64,000 nt of DNA from Triglochin maritima (lineage: Eukaryota > Streptophyta > Magnoliopsida > Alismatales > Juncaginaceae). Numbering within the stretch: position 1 is the first letter of the stretch; each line of letters starts with the position of its first letter. The stretch lies in the NCBI GenBank assembly GCA_963682175.1, contig OY821774.1:46514201-46578200 (forward strand), read 5' to 3'. Below the pieces are notes generated by a model. That model was given only the letters and a program-made list of their open reading frames with translations, was not told where the DNA came from and did no database searches. A program made the position numbers and the translations under genes. Below, in pieces: positions 47,736-60,010 of the stretch.

Positions 47736-50700
47736 CTAGAGAAATGTGGATAGGTCAAGTTCACTACTGGATGTGTCACTGCCACAACCTTTTCTGATCA
47801 TAGTTCTGTACATAGGCGCTCCACGATCTAAAACATGTTGTTCCCAATCTGACATTATACCTAATGGATTTTCCTTGATCCACTCCTCACCATGATCTAT
47901 CACTAGCGCATCTTTGCCATAAGTCATAAATTGGTCCTTCATTTTTATTGCAACTTCCACTACATCAGACTGCAAAAAGATCTGCAAAACAAAATTTACT
48001 TCAAACAATGAATCCCAAACTATAAAGTAACCACAGCAACACATGATGTAAACATCAGAATATACTATTTGGGATGTTATGGTGGCATTTGTCCCCAAAA
48101 GACTGCACAAAATGGACAGAGAAAACTAAGCAACCAACTGAAGAAACCCTTGAGCTAGTTTTTTCTGACACAACAGTAATGCTACGCATCAGTTTGCATA
48201 TTATTTTACCAAACAAACAAAATCACCTCGACCGAAAAGGCAAAAACAACAAGAAGACCTCAACTTCAAGGCATCTCTCTTCAAATATGACCACATGTGT
48301 CAAAGTAGTTCACCCTAATAATTTCAGTACTTTGTTTTTGGTAAATAGCCAAATGAAAAAAATTATCCGTAGGACATGCATAAAAAGTATCTAGAGAATG
48401 GTTGCATAGTTTGAAGTTTGTACAAGTGTTGACCTACAAAAAATCATATGAGCACCTTTCCATTTCTTGCCAGGAGATCTATTATCGCTTCAACAAGTGC
48501 CCTCTGCACCATCCTCCACCTGTGCTCTTGCTTGTTGAAATCAGGATTCGGGCACTAAACACGAAGACAGGTTAATTTTTAACAGGTACATTATAACGAA
48601 CTACTGTAGGCCAAATCATAAAATTAGGAAGAATCAAGGAACGTGTGGAATATACAAATTAAAAGCACAAACATACCGTACAAATTTTATGTGGTCTAGG
48701 ATTCTCAAAGATATTTAGCAAACTTACCCTATGGATAATCTGACGAGAGATTCATCAATCTTATCAACGTTTTTTGTCCAATGTTAGATGATATTGAGTT
48801 TTTCACGCCTCTAGAGTAAATACATATATGTCGGTATACAAGAAATTTACGTGTTCTGTATCTTTAGATACAAGTCCATCACCATAATCATGATGTCAAG
48901 TTTAAAGTTTCTATTCTTTTACCGATAAAATAAATAAATATTAAAGTTTCTATTCAGGCCTCAAGGACTACTGCCAATTTGTATTAGACACATACAAACA
49001 CTAACATCAAGATAGAGATTTCCTAAAAGAACACAGAAGAAGATACTAGAAATCGTTGAAAGGCTCGAGTTGTCCTCAGGTCTATCAATTTGGAACAGGA
49101 AGCATTGCTCTCTCATACAAACTGACTATTATAATCAAGAGAAAGTAACAAGAATTCCCACTCTATGTTGTTCAGATCAGGAGCACGGAGATGAAAATTC
49201 AGTTTCAAATGCATCAAAACAACGACATGGATCATGGGTGGAATCGCAAGCAGATCTACTGCTACCAAAATCTAACTTGTCATAGAAGTAGAGTTTCTCC
49301 TGTGTATATAAATATATACTTGGGGGTGCAGTCCACTCACGAAGTTAAATCTTCAAGGAACATGCTTTCCGTTTTTGGTATCTAGAAGATAGCCAGTACT
49401 CATATTTTAATGGACATTCTAATAACCCGAAAAGAAACACTCAACCATGCAACTCTAGACTCAAAATGGAGCTAGGTTGGATCTTAAATTTCATCGAGAC
49501 TAAGACCAAAAAGGAGGAGAGAGCAATTCAAGGTTATCATATTCTCCTTAAGGATATGTATCTCTGACTATTGCTTCTAACATGAATTTATCCTAACAAT
49601 CAATTTTCTCGATTTTTATCTTTCTGGAAAATCTACAGGTTTGAGCATTGTGTTAACTACAAAAGTTGTGAGTTCAGATACAAAACCATCAAAAAATACA
49701 TCTCTTTTTGCCCACAAATTTTACCAAAATTCTCAAAATATAAATCATCGCCACAGCAAATGTAATTTCTCAACCAATACATAATAATAAATTGCAGTGA
49801 AACTATAAAAGATTTTACCATTTTACATAACTTGTGGAAAGAATAGTGTATCACCTGTATCGAAACAAGAATCAGTTCCCCAGGATAGCTTGACACTATG
49901 GGACGGAATGTATGAGTAGCATTTGTTGATATAAAGTATCTATCAAAGGATAAAAGTAAAAGTGTCAAACGAAAAGTATGATTATATAAACAAGATTATA
50001 TAATATGCAAATATCTGTATATAATGTCAAGAAAATATACATCAGTAAAGTAATGTTTTTAGAGAAAAATACATTATGGTCAGTCGAACACGCATTTGAC
50101 AACTGAGAGTAGATACCAAATTATCATAATTTCCTATGTACCATTACTGGGATACATGACCGAGAATAAATCGTCAACCTCTACCATGCAAACCACTTTC
50201 TCCTAAGGTAGTATCTTATTGGCATCTTCATTGCCAAAGACTCATTTTTTTCCATTTCCATATTCAAGAAGTATTTGTTTTTCTTCCAAAGGCATGGGAG
50301 GCCTACGATATCATATAGATGACTAAGACTCATGAATATTACATACCCATTTTGTAAATCACGTTGTGAGATGCTCTCCAAACAACGCCTAACAAGCTGC
50401 AAACAAGATACAGTTACCAGAATAAATAAAAGTAAAATTATCTTTCTAAAAATAATAGCACAAATACCTTTTTATTAATTTCTAACCCAAGAAAGTTAAA
50501 ACCACACCATTTCTGAGCCATCTCTAAAACAAAAAGACCATTTCCTGCACTATCAATTTTTCATGAAAGATTATTAGGAAGAATAAGATGTGTATTTATG
50601 CATATATAACAGAATATGCAGATATGTTGTGGTTATTAAGTGTGATCCTATAAATGATTGTTATATATATCTTTGTTATGAGATCAACAATCATAGGATT

Positions 50701-53700
50701 GAAAAAGCAATTGACATTGAACTTCTTTGGTATATGTAAGCAACATGCAGTATTGGTGTTTTCCTTAAAGCTCTAAACTAGTATCATTTCATACAATTCT
50801 CCTACTTTATCTATTGGATTCTCCTTAAAATTCAACATTAATTATTCTTTACTCCATGGTGCAACTTGATTATCTACAAACTCATGCTTGACGAATACTT
50901 TGTTCATTCTCTCATGTTCAATCTGAATCAACTAGTTTTGTTGAAATTGAATTGAAGGGCCTAATGAAGCTTACAACTCTACTTGGGTTTAGGTTAATAT
51001 CTGAAACCACAATTCAAATAAAGCCACCTTGAAGCTGATAACTTCAGCCTCTCTAGTATCCACAAAGTTTGAAGCTACTTTTTCCGATTTGCGGTGCATC
51101 CTTTTTCCATGAAATCCAACATAACCACATCATAAATACCATCTTAAATAATTATCTTTCAAACTTCCCTACGTATTTCACCACTGCATATAGAACAAAA
51201 AGATGGAAGGGAAAATACCACTTCCAACGTCAACAATCAGAGGGCGAGTTGGATCACCAAATATATTTCTCCAAACAAGACCAAAAGGGTATGCCTGCAA
51301 AAAGAGAAAAGGAATAGACAACTGAGATCATCTTTTTAACCTGAGAGAGAGAGACAGAGAGAGAGAGAGTGAGAGAGAGACAGAGAGGTGCACTCTCTGC
51401 ATAACAATGTAGCAAGTATAACAAACAAAATCAGAGAAAAAAACAAAGACTGTGTGAAAAGATTCGTGGGGATCCATGCAATCTGCAACATTAACATAAA
51501 AGGAAGAAAAATCCCTCATATTCCCCAGCATAGTGTGCCTTATTTTCATGCTATTTACTACTGAATTTGAAAGCCAAAACATAAACATGAGCAAGACTAT
51601 TTAAGAAAGAAATGGATGGGAATAGAAATTTACAATGACTGCAGTGCGAAAAGGTGTTTAAAATTTGTTTGGATACTCGAAAGCACCCCATCAAAAAGAG
51701 ATTCAAAGAGAAAATGTTGTGTATGCAAGAACTAGCATCTAATAGATACAATCTAGTACTAAATGAAAGCACCAACGAAATAAGAAATAAGAACTAAGTG
51801 ACATACCCTATCAAGGGCTGCAACACCAGGCAATGACCTTCCCTTGAGAAAATCCCACACTGCAGCTGCATTGTCGAAATGTTTAATCGATGATGATCCT
51901 CTGGACTTTGAAGCTGCTTTGCAAGCAGCTTTACCAATGACAATCACATCACAGCCTGTTTTACTTTTCTCTTCAAGCATTAAAGACAACTTATATTCCC
52001 CTTGTGTATCTGTTTCGATCCCACAAAACTTTAATGGCCCGATACATAAAATTTTCTGCAAGCATGTAAAGAAACTCTGTAAATAGCAACATGTGATGAT
52101 TATTTGAATTCTTGAGAAAGGCCCAGAGCTCCTGTTGTATCTGGATTTTTCCACATAAAATGACACTGTTTCGTATTTCAATCAATAAATGTTTCAAATT
52201 AAATTAACTCTTTTCCTAGTGCTATTGGTCTGGCTGGTTTTGATTAAGATATTGATTGTCAAAAGACTCAAAATTCATGTTCCTAAACCATTCAATGTGA
52301 TATCAAAAATATGCTACAACCTCAGTCATGATTTAAAAAATAGCTCATTTAATTTTCTTTAAGATGCAAAATTCTAGATCAAGCTCAGAATACACCAAAA
52401 GTGAATATTCCTTGGTAAATCTGTCATACTCATGACCAACCGATCAAACTTTGTTCTAAATTTTTATAATGCTTCCAGTTTTGTCAAATTAATTCATTTA
52501 TTTTTTTATGTTAAATCTCCATATTCAAGGCTATTGTGGAACTCATATGGTGTGCGCAATATGATCAGTACCGCCTTGGTAATGTGGAGAGAAACATTTG
52601 ATTTTTTTTATAAAATTAGATAATGGCTTAAAATGTTACCTATACGAGAACCATAAGCATTGCTTCATCATTTTGTATAGTTGGCACAAATCAAATCTAA
52701 AGGATTCCTCCATTAGTGAGTTTGGTCAACAAATCAAGATGCCATGGAATGTGTAAATCAATACTGCTAAGTGTGCAAATTTGACATTTTAAGTAAGAGT
52801 AACTTGACTTTCAAATAAGTAGTCAACAAATTTGACATTTTCTAAACCTAAAGAATGAGATCATAAAATACCCAGGAAACCATTACCTTGCACTTTGATA
52901 ACATGGAATCAATTTTATTTAAAGTCATTGGTCCAAGATCTGCTGGTGTCCAACCTATAAGCCATGTAGACAAGTATAAGTAAAGGTTTCCTGAATTCGG
53001 CAACAGAGAGACAGTGAATATAATTAACGGTTTTCTATCAAAATTATATAATAGATGCATTTTGAAAGAGCTGAAGTGCAAGAGGCACCTACTCCTAGTT
53101 GATGAGATTGAAATAGGATCTTGATGAGAATATCAAGAACTGAAGTGTGGAGGTTGTCATGGTCGAGCGTTGGGCTTAGACTTTTAGATAAACAAGTTTG
53201 AATTATTTGAATTTTTTTTGCTTACCAATGGGAATCCCCTCTGCGGAAAATATATCAAGTAACTCGGGACGTTCATCCTTTGCACAATAAAAATCTTTTG
53301 GCAGTATAATAGGAATGTTTCTATCACCGGCAAGCTGAATTAGTTCCTGCACTTCCCCAACTGCATGATGCTCAACCAGCTTCTCATGAATAGATAGCCC
53401 TAAAGCATGCATTATCTGAAATGCTATTTTACCAACAAAAATTAACCCATCACATTTTGAAGCCAACAGATGCAGCGCATCTTTCTTTTCTGAGAAATTT
53501 CCCCCACCAATCTGCATGATTATTTTTCACAATAAATAAAATCTCATGTAGAATTTACAAAAGGAGTTTACTATGGAAAGCCTTCGAACAGATGGAAATA
53601 AAGTTAATGGACTCAAGCAAGATCAAATGATCGATAACAAGCAAGAGCACAAGTCAGTATTAATCATCATATGACATATCAATGGATAACTGCAACGCAA

Positions 53701-56700
53701 AACCTAATATGAAATGCAAAAAGAAAGATGTAATTTACATAAATTCCAAGAAAATTTCAAAAGGGTAGTGAAATATACCAAAAACCATAAAGAAGTAGAA
53801 AAATCATAAATTATTCATACGGACTCGAATGTATTCTCAAGACGAAATACATTCACGCTGTCACTTGTGCGCTAATCATGATGTCCATAGCACCTTGTCA
53901 TTTAGGTATGTCTTAGAATCCATTTTGATTGTGAAAGATAAATATGCTGGATAATAGTCATGGAAATGTATTCCACATAGCGCAAATCTGTTTAGGTTCC
54001 AAATAAAACCTAGATTTTGAGATGTATTACCATATTCAAAAAGTTCTCAGTTTGTAGAAACTTCTAAGTTTTTTAATATTACTATATTCAAAAACTTCTA
54101 AGTTTTGTCCCACACCAATTTCAGTAGTAGAAATGTTTAATAATAGATCCTCCTGATACAATTAGGGAAATATGTTAATTTGCAAGCCACTTTGTTACTG
54201 AATATCTGGGGAGAAGGCTCTGTCAAAATGGCACGATCATACTACTTGAAAAATCATACTCAGTAACCCAAGTAAGCACTTGGCATGGATTTCTGATGTA
54301 GGTCTCCTGCAAAACGCTCTCCTATGTCATCAATAATTGATTCCAGACAACAGATTCCAAATTTGAATGTAGAAGAGGAGTTGTGGAAAGAAAATGGACG
54401 AGTCAAAAATATGCATGACGGGACTAGCATTAAAACTCTTCCTATATTAAGAAAATAATTAAGGAAATTTTTTTAGATGGCATGTAAATACAGCCTAAGG
54501 ATGGTGCATGAAAATTGAGCTTATTAGAGATGAAAATATGTTGAAGGAAGAGACAAAATCATGCAACAAACCAAAAAAAGAAATGATGACAGCAATTAAT
54601 TACAATTGAAAAAAATGGTTGCCTCGTAGCATTCACAGATCCCATAAGCTGAACCAGTTCTTCCTCAAAATGGAAGCCAGCAATTGATGAATAGCAAAAA
54701 CGCGCAACTCCAACAGTTGATGCAAGAATTTTGTGAGACTGTGAGAAATCATCATTGACAAATATACCAACATCAGTCGACAGTTTCTTGGCAAACTCTG
54801 AACAGTTTCCAATTTCTGATCTGTAGCTTTTGAGGTTATCAAGAAGAAATAATTCTGCTTTGTCCTCATTTATTGCCTCTGGCCACTTCGAAGGATGAAT
54901 ACCATCTACTGGAACAACTTTTATTTGCAATATTGACGACAGACGATCTACAGAAGAAAATAGTACAAATGAGTTGACAACCGAAAGATGCTATAAAATG
55001 ATTGTGTCAAAAATTGGCACACAAAGTAACGACAAGAAAATATATAAAAGATATAAATATGTAAACTACAAAGCTTCAAACTCTTAGAACACAGTTCTTA
55101 GCTATGAATAAAGGTTGAGAAGATCCTTTGATTTCAATTATTTGAAAACAAATAAGTGATATGTTATCCACAGTAAATCACCTTTCAATTATTTGAAAAC
55201 AAATAAGTGATATGTTATCCACAGTAAGTCGCCAAGTGTGTTTGTGACCGAGCCCAGATACACACCAGGCTGTCCAAGTTCCAGGCAACGGTACAATTGA
55301 AGTATCACCCCTTGCCTGTTGTGGTGGGCTACCAAGCACAAATTCATGTTGAATATATTGCACCTAAGAATAAAGGGAGTGGCTGTAAATTTTTTTACTA
55401 AACTTGTCTGAAATGATAAATATGAAGCTGATGCTCTTTCAATACAGTTCACTATCATACCAGTTATGCCCATGGCTTGAGGAGGACAATTTGGATAAGT
55501 GCAAGGATGACTCTTGAGAGTCGAGACACACCTTACTTCATTATTTTAGTAAAATGCTGATAAAGCTTGACTTTTAGCTTTCATCATTCACCAAGGACAT
55601 CTAATATGAAGAGGTAGTCATAGAAATTTGTCATATTGTGATCCTAAGAAGCTGAAGTTTAGTGCTTAACTTTGACCAGTATGGTCTAGTGCGTCTTGTA
55701 CTTGAACTTTTTCGAGGTGGGGAAAGGGCAATATTGCAAACAAAATTGCTATCATGTAATGTTACGGAAAAGATATTATTAAAAGAAGGAATCTTGGTGA
55801 AGAGCCCCCTCAATTTAAGTTATTCTTTTGAAACTTGAACAGTAAGAGATAGATTGCAAGTCAATAAGTTAGAATAGAAAATACGAAAAATGAGAATTTA
55901 GTTATTACCTGCGATAACTTTTCCAGAAAGTGCAGTGTCATTGTGTTGGCCCCAATTGCTGACCAACAACACCGAAGCCCCGGCATCATATAAATATGTT
56001 ATAGTAGTAAGAGCCCTCTGTGCTGATCGACAATTACAAGTATGTGATTTTAGAAGAAGTTTGATATCAATACGTAATAAAACAGTTTCACCAAAAAGCT
56101 TTTCTCGAGGAAATCTCCTAAGAGTCTGTATCGGCAGATCAGACATACCACTTTCCCAAGGTCTACAGGCAATGAAGTAACAAATGTTAATAGAGATATG
56201 ATAGAATGCTAACTATAAAGGATAACAATGATAATTCTGAAATCATTTGAAATACTTAACTTGTAACAAATAGCAAACATGTACAATTGAAGCGATCGTA
56301 GTGATGCATAACAAAAAATGAGACAATAATATGACACCAAGATCATTTGTAAAACCAGACTGCAAGAGTATTGAAAAATGGCCTTCTCTAGTATGGATTA
56401 TGTATACAAATAGACAACTACACACGGAGATTTGTTGTATTCTTGGAGCGAGTTTGATTGTCAACAACTCAACTTGAGTGGAGCAAACAATTACTTAAGA
56501 AAAACAATATATGTTTGTGTCTTAGGCCTAAATCCAATTTCAACTCTATCCATTGGAGAACTTTGAAGGAACAATCATGGACATAACAGAGACATAACCA
56601 ATGAAAGCCCCGAAAGTCAAATTATGGAACAATGACATCTACATGTAGAAAATGGAGTATTTAGAGCAAAACAGATGGACTTCAAAATTTTGGTGGGGCC

Positions 56701-58456
56701 AGAAAACAAAAACTATTTAGACCAATGATAATACACAATAAAAGGTTTGATTCCGTCATGCAGATGTAGAATTTCTTGGATGCCTATGCTTGCCGAACGG
56801 TGAACATGAGTCAACAACAAATCTATATGAGAATTTGAGAATACTCTCGGCTTTAAATTCTTGTAACACTACAATACCATCCCAAAATTCACTAAATAAT
56901 AAAATAACAAAACATGAAATACGTACCGAGTAGAAAGTACCTTGTTGTCAAACAAATAGTCATTCTCGTGACTGGCAATGTTGGTGGAAAGAATCTTAGA
57001 TTTATAAGAATCACATTTCTGCTTTCCTAACACATGACAAAGGGAAGTGAAAATCTGATGTAGCCATAACAGGTAAATAGAGGTTGTTTATCATCTATGT
57101 GCAAGAGAATGAAAAGAGAAGCAATGGAAAAAATACTTCTGTTCTTCTTGAAGAAAGAGACAATTCTATGATGGCAAGAAAGCTGGCTTTGGAATGGTTC
57201 CATCGAACAAAATGGTGGGTTGAACTGATGAAGTAAACTGAAAGTCTGGATCATATCTACAGATTGGTTCATCCTACAAAACAATAAAAGAATGTTCAGT
57301 GTCGGGCTTGTCATGAGAAAAACCATGTCTTCAAACTTCAGAAGGATCTTAAAGTGAACTAAATGTGACTCTGCATCTCTGTGTATGTGCACCTCTGAGA
57401 ATACCTGCTTTTCAGAGTATAATGATAATCACCTTGAAAAGGGACAATCGGTACATATTCAAACTTAATAAGATGTCCTATTACGTATTCACCAAATGGT
57501 GTTATAAACACGGCAGAGACAAATTCAATAAGCAGAACTTTCAAGCTATTGGTGGATCTATTTAAAGAATTGTTGTAAATTTTGAACGTTAGGACACAAA
57601 ATCTCTCACTTTAAAGTATGTATATATTTTTAAGCCGAATTGTTTCCATAGACATGTCATCCCTTAAAAATTAAAAAAAACACGATTTATAGATACAAAA
57701 AATCCATTTAGGGGTCTATATGCTCTCATTAGAACTGGAACGTCATCATCATCTAGAAATGTATGTTCTTTTCTAGTTTCTTTTAAAAAATCAATTTACG
57801 ATTTGTCAAGCTGCTCGACTAGCACTGATTTTGATATAAAATCAAATTTTGTACTGGTACAGAAAATATCGTATCACTGGCCATCAGCAAGACTTGATTC
57901 ACTCAAACATAATAGTAAATTGAATCTTGTCGATGCATTGAAATTGATACATGCTCATCTTGGGGTTCCTTTGGCAACACCCAGATAAGTCATTTACGGA
58001 TAACGCGCATTCGAATAAGTCGAAGTGGGATCCCAACGCAATCTGAACTACCGCACCGAAACGCAACCCAATGACAACCGATGACCATAATGATATCTCA
58101 ATACCTGAATGACCCGAACCTGTAAACTAAGCACCAAACTAAACGAACACGCTTACACACACACACACACCCCTAAACATTCAAAGCTCGACCTAAATTA
58201 ACCATAGAGTCGGATAAAAGCGTCTCCGCCTCGAATGCGAAGATCACCGAACAACAACAAAATCGGTGCCGAGTAGGAACAAATGTATATGTATTCTACT
58301 AAAACAACAGAAGAGTCGAAACACAGACCTTGAAATTGGGATTGCGGAGCTTAAAAAGCTCGGATTCTGAGTGGAGCAAAGAATGTGGTGACGACGGATA
58401 GGGAGTGGAGGGTGTTTGAGGGAATGGAGACGGAAGGTGAGTGGATCACGCCGCAC
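47736..58456 (-). CDS. Phosphoglycerate kinase-like / tRNA (guanine-N7)-methyltransferase (TrmB) fusion, 12 exons
   Basis: Exons: (58456)-58329, 56162-55909, 54947-54604, 53511-53226, 52954-52887, 52055-51807, 51294-51219, 50544-50468, 50396-50347, 49939-49855, 48554-48456, 47981-47736; all phases agree, giving 605 aa from the first in-frame Met (56146). Exons 2-6 are PGK-like: LFGETVLLRIDIKLL, FVNDDFSQSHKILASTVGVA, IGGGNFSEKKDALHLLASK, GWTPADLGPMTL, KILCIGPLKF. Exons 7-12 are TrmB: the SAM site LIVDVGSGNGLFVLEMA, FNFLGLEINKK, CPNPDFNKQEHRWRMVQ, and the C-terminal WIKENPLGIMSDWEQHVLDR. The product would methylate G46 of tRNA, plausibly in the plastid. The kinase half has lost key residues and may be non-catalytic. 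Exon 1 encodes a transit-peptide-like, Arg/Ser/Pro-rich segment joined in phase but without any in-frame ATG, so the true start is unresolved. Confidence 0.88.
51345..51388. repeat. (GA)n microsatellite in the PGK-TrmB intron
   Basis: Imperfect GA/CA-interrupted dinucleotide run in the intron between exons 52055-51807 and 51294-51219. Confidence 0.85.
55136..55230. repeat. ~43-bp tandem duplication in a PGK-TrmB intron
   Basis: The stretch ending GTGATATGTTATCCACAGTA occurs twice, at about 55136-55177 and 55186-55228, with one or two differences. It is intronic. Confidence 0.7.
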
Positions 58457-58758
58457 GTGCGAGGCACGCTTCCGCCTGGAGAGCTTGGATATGGTCCTTA
58501 AGTGGGGCGGGTTTAAGTTTTAACAAATACTCAAATTCTCCGTAAGTGTTTGGCTGTCCTACCGTTATTGTAGCGACGACTCCTTGTGTAGGATCGTTAT
58601 CCTAATCCTAATTGGGTTTTGTGTTGTTTAGGTGGTGATTAAGGGAGATTGGAATGGATGGCTTGGATTGAAGATGGTTGGATGAGTGGAGATGAGATGA
58701 GTGGTGGAGATGGCTTGGATTGGATGGATGGTGAGGATTTGGTGTTGAAGACGTATTT

Positions 58759-58804
58759 GGGGGGGGGGGGGGGGGGAGATTTCTCTCTCTCTCTCTCTCT
58801 CTCT
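58759..58804. repeat. Poly-G run followed by (TC)n
   Basis: About 19 consecutive G, then AGATT and a (TC)n run of more than 20 bp, within the solo LTR leader. The G run could form quadruplex DNA and is prone to length error in sequencing. Confidence 0.85.
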
Positions 58805-59209
58805 CCAGCGACAAGCTCCGGCGAGGAAGAAGGTTCTCTGGTGGAGTGAAGTTTGGCTCCGGTCGGTTGGTGCTTGAGGTGAGTGGTGAGTTCTTTAGTT
58901 TTCCCGCACGTTTGGTTCCGTCCCTCCACCTAACTCGTGTTCTGGGCCGTGGTGGTTCGGTAGGGGTTGTTGGAGATAGTGTGGTTGCGGTGGATCGTCG
59001 AGGAGGCGATTGATCGTCGTTTGGACGCGAGATTCGTCGACGGATCGCATTTTGGGGAGACGTGCTCGTAGAGGCGTCGTCGTGGTTCTTCAAGGGTCTC
59101 TTCAGACCTTTAGGTATGTCAAGCTAGCTCACTTAATCACCTTGAGTAATTGGAAGTCGACGGTAGACCGATTGACTCGTCGCGAGTAAATGTGCAGCAA
59201 ATTTCACTG

Positions 59210-59910
59210 CCTGATCGGTCGACCGGTTGGTGCAAACGGTCGACCGTTCGTGAAGAGAATTCGGGCTCTGCCTCAAATCGGTCGAACGATGCCTATGGGG
59301 CGGTCGACCGATTGTGCTTAGGATGCAAGTCTGGAGAGTTTCGGTCGACCGGGTCCCCTTTGCCGGTCGACCGTGTGCACTGTCTTAAGTCAGTTGGGGG
59401 CGTAGACTATATAAACGGTCGACCGCCCTTTGATCTCGTCCGACCGTGACTTAAGTGGACCTTGTGGTCGGTTCGACCGAATGTGGGTTCGGTCGACCGG
59501 ACCCGTGTGTTGAGCGTGAGAAACGCTCTGGTGGAATTCGGTCGACCGAGGTGAGCTCGGCGTTCGACCGGATTCGTGGCGCGAGTGAGGGATTATTCCC
59601 TGGACAGATTCGGTCGACCGAGGTGTGCTCGGCGTTCGACCGAATTCGTTGTGGAGTTGTGGGATTTGTTCCCTGGTGACTTTCGGTCGACCGGGACCCC
59701 CCTTTTGTCGGTCGACCGATTGGTCATTTTGTTCGTTGGACCGGGAGTTGACCATCTAAACGGTCGACCGTCCCTTGATTTGGGTTCGACCGAACGAGTG
59801 TGGTGTTGGGAATCGGTCGACCGATGGAGTGCCGGTCGAAGTGGATTGCCCTGTATTTGCTTGATTCGGTCGACCGGGACTTTTGGTTCGGTCGACCGTT
59901 TGTGTCCTGT
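59210..59910. repeat. CGGTCGACCG palindrome array 3 (densest)
   Basis: About fifteen perfect or near-perfect CGGTCGACCG decamers plus roughly six half-sites (GTTCGACCG) in 700 bp. A full site is often followed about 20-35 bp later by a half-site. Spacers differ, apart from one partial duplication (the AATTCGGTCGACCGAGGTG blocks at about 59537 and 59609). Confidence 0.85.
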
Positions 59911-60010
59911 TTTGCACTATGGAGGTGTTGTGGTCGTGGTTGCCCGTGTGGGGCGAGTCGTGGTGCCGATGTTCTTCCGGCAAGTGTGCTAGGTGCACGA
60001 GGGTTGCGGT

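Noticed and set aside
51328..51594. Minus-strand frame ending in SLSLSLSLSL
   Set aside because: Translation of the (GA)n microsatellite inside a PGK-TrmB intron.
58608..59093. 161-codon minus-strand frame with poly-Pro and Ser/His runs
   Set aside because: It is generated by the poly-G and (TC)n tracts of the solo LTR leader read backwards.
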